Positions 14,229-15,399 of a stretch of 15,399 nucleotides of DNA are shown here, piece after piece. Both the position numbers and the translations under genes were made by a program. The notes beneath the pieces are model-generated. The model ran no database searches. It saw only the letters and a list, made by a program, of their open reading frames with translations, and had not been told where the DNA came from. This stretch comes from Clostridia bacterium (GTDB lineage Bacteria > Bacillota > Clostridia > TANB77 > UBA1234). Location: the NCBI GenBank assembly GCA_900765095.1, contig CAAFRB010000063.1, forward strand, positions 1 to 15,399, read 5' to 3'. Position 1 is the stretch's first letter. Each line of letters starts with the position of its first letter.

Positions 14229-14379
14229 TCGTAGCGGAGCACACTGTGCTCCATAAAAATAAAAACATTAAAAATAATTGAAATATAACATGCTTAATAA
14301 ATGAAAATAAAAATGTAATACACAAAATTAAGTTAATGCACAAAATGTAGTTATGGAGCAAGCTTAAGCTTCGCTACGA
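14229..14379. repeat. Pair of inverted palindromic repeats bounding a ~150-bp AT-rich element
   Basis: The left unit (14229-14256) begins TCGTAGCGGAGCACA and ends GTGCTCCATAA. The right unit (14351-14379), read on the other strand, begins TCGTAGCGAAGC and ends TTGCTCCATAA. Each unit is itself a hairpin (GGAGCAC/GTGCTCC on the left, AAGCTTAAGCTT on the right). They share about 18 outer bases in opposite orientation, like the ends of a small non-autonomous element. I see no clear target duplication. This lies in the gene-free stretch 14034-14429, which otherwise contains only an A/T-only inverted repeat (14110-14119 with 14136-14145), perhaps a weak terminator. Confidence 0.5.
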
Positions 14380-14429
14380 AATTGAAAGAAATTTAATACA
14401 ATGAATTAAAAATATACGATGAGGTTAAA

Positions 14430-14681
14430 ATGAAATCAAGAGGAAGGAATGAAAAGGATACGGTAGGATTGAGAAAGAATGAAAAAGTATACACAGCTAA
14501 AAAGCCTCAAGCATCATTAGCGACAGGAGTAACAAAAGCAAGATTTCTAGATTGGAGCGATGTGAATGGAACAACTTATAAAGCAGCAAATGAGAATAGA
14601 TATAATGATAACATAGGTGCTAAGAATTTATACTTTTACATAATTTATGTACTTTATATTGAATTTTATGTTGACTTGTGA
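14430..14681 (+). CDS. Short ORF, possible fragment of a phage structural-type gene
   Basis: An 83-aa reading frame with a weak GAGG site (14420-14423) before ATG 14430. The middle part, ARFLDWSDVNGTTYKAANENRYNDNIGAKNL, recalls the D-NGT-xx-AAN-N pattern near the N-terminus of many phage tail or baseplate-associated proteins. After it the sequence becomes hydrophobic (YFYIIYVLYIEFYVDL) and stops, with no similarity I can place. This suggests a truncated remnant whose 3' part has been replaced. The end overlaps the promoter of the next gene. It could also be a chance ORF. Confidence 0.35.
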   Translation: MKSRGRNEKDTVGLRKNEKVYTAKKPQASLATGVTKARFLDWSDVNGTTYKAANENRYNDNIGAKNLYFYIIYVLYIEFYVDL

Positions 14682-14687
14682 TACAAT
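14659..14687 (+). promoter_or_regulatory. Sigma-A promoter of the 132-aa gene
   Basis: TTGAAT (14659-14664), 17 nt, TACAAT (14682-14687). Transcription should start near 14694 at the edge of a structured leader. It lies across the 3' end of the short ORF at 14430. Confidence 0.55.
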
Positions 14688-14695
14688 TTACCCGT

Positions 14696-14748
14696 GTTGA
14701 TACCTTATCAATAATCCTCTTGGATGGTAACAAAGTAAACTCATCAAC
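14696..14748 (+). promoter_or_regulatory. Leader with two alternative pairings
   Basis: GTTGAT (14696-14701) can pair locally with ATCAAT (14707-14712) or distally with ATCAAC (14743-14748). A third small hairpin, ATCC/GGAT, lies between them (about 14714-14725). The choice could matter because the distal arm lies 9 nt upstream of the AGGAGG site (14758-14763). The stems are short, so this is tentative. Confidence 0.25.
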
Positions 14749-14771
14749 TATTTGTGTAGGAGGAAGTAGAC

Positions 14772-15170
14772 ATGAAGTTCAAGAAAATGTTTTCTAGGGA
14801 CAAAATCTCGATTTATGAGTTGGTGAAACATCCAGAACTCATGGAGATGGCTCAATTCGTTGCTGAAGGTCTCGATGCTTGCACTAAGACAATGTCTTTT
14901 CATTTCGGTGAAGAATGGATTGACTGCTATCACTGTGAAATTTTTGGTGGCGTCGGTTACCGCGAGGGAAAGCTTAACTTAAGAGGCATATTGGTATGTC
15001 GTTCTGAAGGAGGTCGTAAACTTGCTAGTGTAAACCTATATAACCCAAAAGCTGTGTTACGTGCGTTGAAAAAGAAAAACGATTTTAGTAGGGATCTAAA
15101 ATATTTTTTGAATGAACAGATTAAGAAGGCTAAGAAGCTAGAAGAACAGGAAGAGCAGGATGCGGATTAA
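14772..15170 (+). CDS. Unrecognised 132-aa protein, probably acquired
   Basis: I do not recognise this protein. It is soluble-looking, with no signal peptide or membrane segment. It has four cysteines (CTK, CYHCE, VCRSEG), a glycine-rich centre (EIFGGVGYREGKLNLRGILVC) that looks beta-stranded, and a charged C-terminal helix (NEQIKKAKKLEEQEEQDAD). AGGAGG (14758-14763) lies 8 nt before the ATG, so expression is likely. Codon use differs from the rest of the window: arginine CGC and CGT, valine GTC, glycine GGC and leucine CTC appear often, where neighbours prefer AGA, GTA, GGA and TTA. It has its own promoter and terminator and sits next to repeats and an IS-like end. All of this suggests lateral transfer. 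Its role is unknown; the setting would fit a cargo gene. Confidence 0.7.
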   Translation: MKFKKMFSRDKISIYELVKHPELMEMAQFVAEGLDACTKTMSFHFGEEWIDCYHCEIFGGVGYREGKLNLRGILVCRSEGGRKLASVNLYNPKAVLRALKKKNDFSRDLKYFLNEQIKKAKKLEEQEEQDAD

Positions 15171-15226
15171 ATTATCCAAAGAAAAGTGAAATGCTCAAAA
15201 AATGTTCAGGGTTGTTTAGATTGTCG

Positions 15227-15263
15227 ACAAACCTCGTGAAAAAAGCATGAGGTTTGTTTTTTT
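15227..15263 (+). terminator. Terminator of the 132-aa gene
   Basis: ACAAACCTCGTG (15227-15238) pairs with CATGAGGTTTGT (15246-15257), one G-T wobble, 7-nt loop, followed by T7 (15257-15263). It is a strong intrinsic terminator. Its T-run is shared with the left arm of the next inverted repeat. Confidence 0.9.
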
Positions 15264-15332
15264 ATACAATAGGAAAGTAACAAACTTGCAACCTTTTATG
15301 TATTAATTTCCTTTCCTATTGTATAAAAAAAC
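15256..15332. repeat. Perfect 22-bp inverted repeat with 33-nt centre
   Basis: The left arm 15256-15277 (GT7 then ATACAATAGGAAAG) is exactly complementary to the right arm 15311-15332 (CTTTCCTATTGTAT then A7C). The central 33 bases contain no ORF. Its T7 is also the tail of the preceding terminator. Candidate explanations are ends of a mobile element or MITE, a scar of an inversion or duplication, or a second large hairpin in the 3' untranslated region. Confidence 0.75.
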
Positions 15333-15342
15333 TTTAATTTAT

Positions 15343-15367
15343 TGAAGTGCCCCCTTTAAGGGAGACA
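15343..15367 (+). mobile_element. Possible IS3-family terminal inverted repeat at the window edge
   Basis: The 25 bases 15343-15367 begin TGAAGTGCCCCC and end GGGAGACA. This fits the TGnnnTGnCCCC...AGACA style of IS3/IS150-group ends as I remember them. It contains the palindrome CCCTTTAAGGG (15352-15362). The following sequence (15368-15399) is promoter-like AT-rich DNA with TAGAAT near 15391-15396, as expected before an orfA. The window ends before any transposase could be seen, so this is an inference. Confidence 0.4.
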
Positions 15368-15399
15368 TTTATAAAAAAACTTAAGTATGATAGAATACA

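Noticed and set aside
15331..15341. ACTTTAATTTA repeated at window positions 1-11 and 15331-15341
   Set aside because: An 11-base AT-rich match is expected by chance in this composition; flanks do not agree.
1..15399. CRISPR array, tRNA or rRNA genes
   Set aside because: No regularly spaced repeats, no tRNA cloverleaf and no rRNA-like stretch were seen on either strand.

Overview
The window looks like chromosome from a low-GC, endospore-forming member of the Firmicutes (Clostridia type). The DNA is strongly AT-rich, Shine-Dalgarno sites are AGGAGG-like, and sigma-A type promoters and intrinsic terminators are easy to see. It carries Firmicutes marker genes (veg, yunB, a SPOCS/LysM coat-type protein, a spoIID-type gene) and Firmicutes-style ribosomal protein leaders. 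I cannot name the species.

Layout. (1) 1-1512: a gene of the F420-0:gamma-glutamyl ligase (CofE-like) family behind two mutually exclusive leader hairpins, followed by a short promoter-plus-terminator unit. (2) 1632-2543: an Rpn/PD-(D/E)XK 'transposase'-family nuclease gene. (3) 2544-2936: a gene-free stretch with several hairpins, ending in a 10-bp stem plus T-run, then an SOS-type promoter. (4) 2970-5798: uvrA. (5) 5799-6073: a possible structured RNA with group II intron-like sequence, then the veg promoter. (6) 6074-6361: veg, followed by two terminators. (7) 6561-8808: a probable sporulation operon, SPOCS-LysM protein plus yunB. (8) 8881-10485: an unrecognised single-pass membrane protein.

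(9) 10486-11523, minus strand: rplM-rpsI with an L13-type leader. (10) 11576-12995, plus strand: infC-rpmI-rplT with an L20-type attenuator leader. infC seems to lack an ATG/GTG/TTG start. (11) 13015-14033: a spoIID-type gene whose ribosome-binding site lies in a hairpin. It is broken by a one-base frameshift immediately before the presumed catalytic glutamate. (12) 14034-15399: an accessory end with a pair of inverted palindromic repeats, a short ORF that may be a phage-gene fragment, an unrecognised 132-aa gene with different codon use, a perfect 22-bp inverted repeat, and what looks like an IS3-family terminal inverted repeat at the very edge.

Most of the window is housekeeping (translation, excision repair) and sporulation. 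The least explained parts are the structured intergenic regions at 2544-2897 and 5799-5950 and the mobile-looking right end. I do not see a complete new defence or mobile system. The best leads are the frameshifted spoIID with its masked ribosome-binding site, the structured RNA candidates and the repeats at the right edge.
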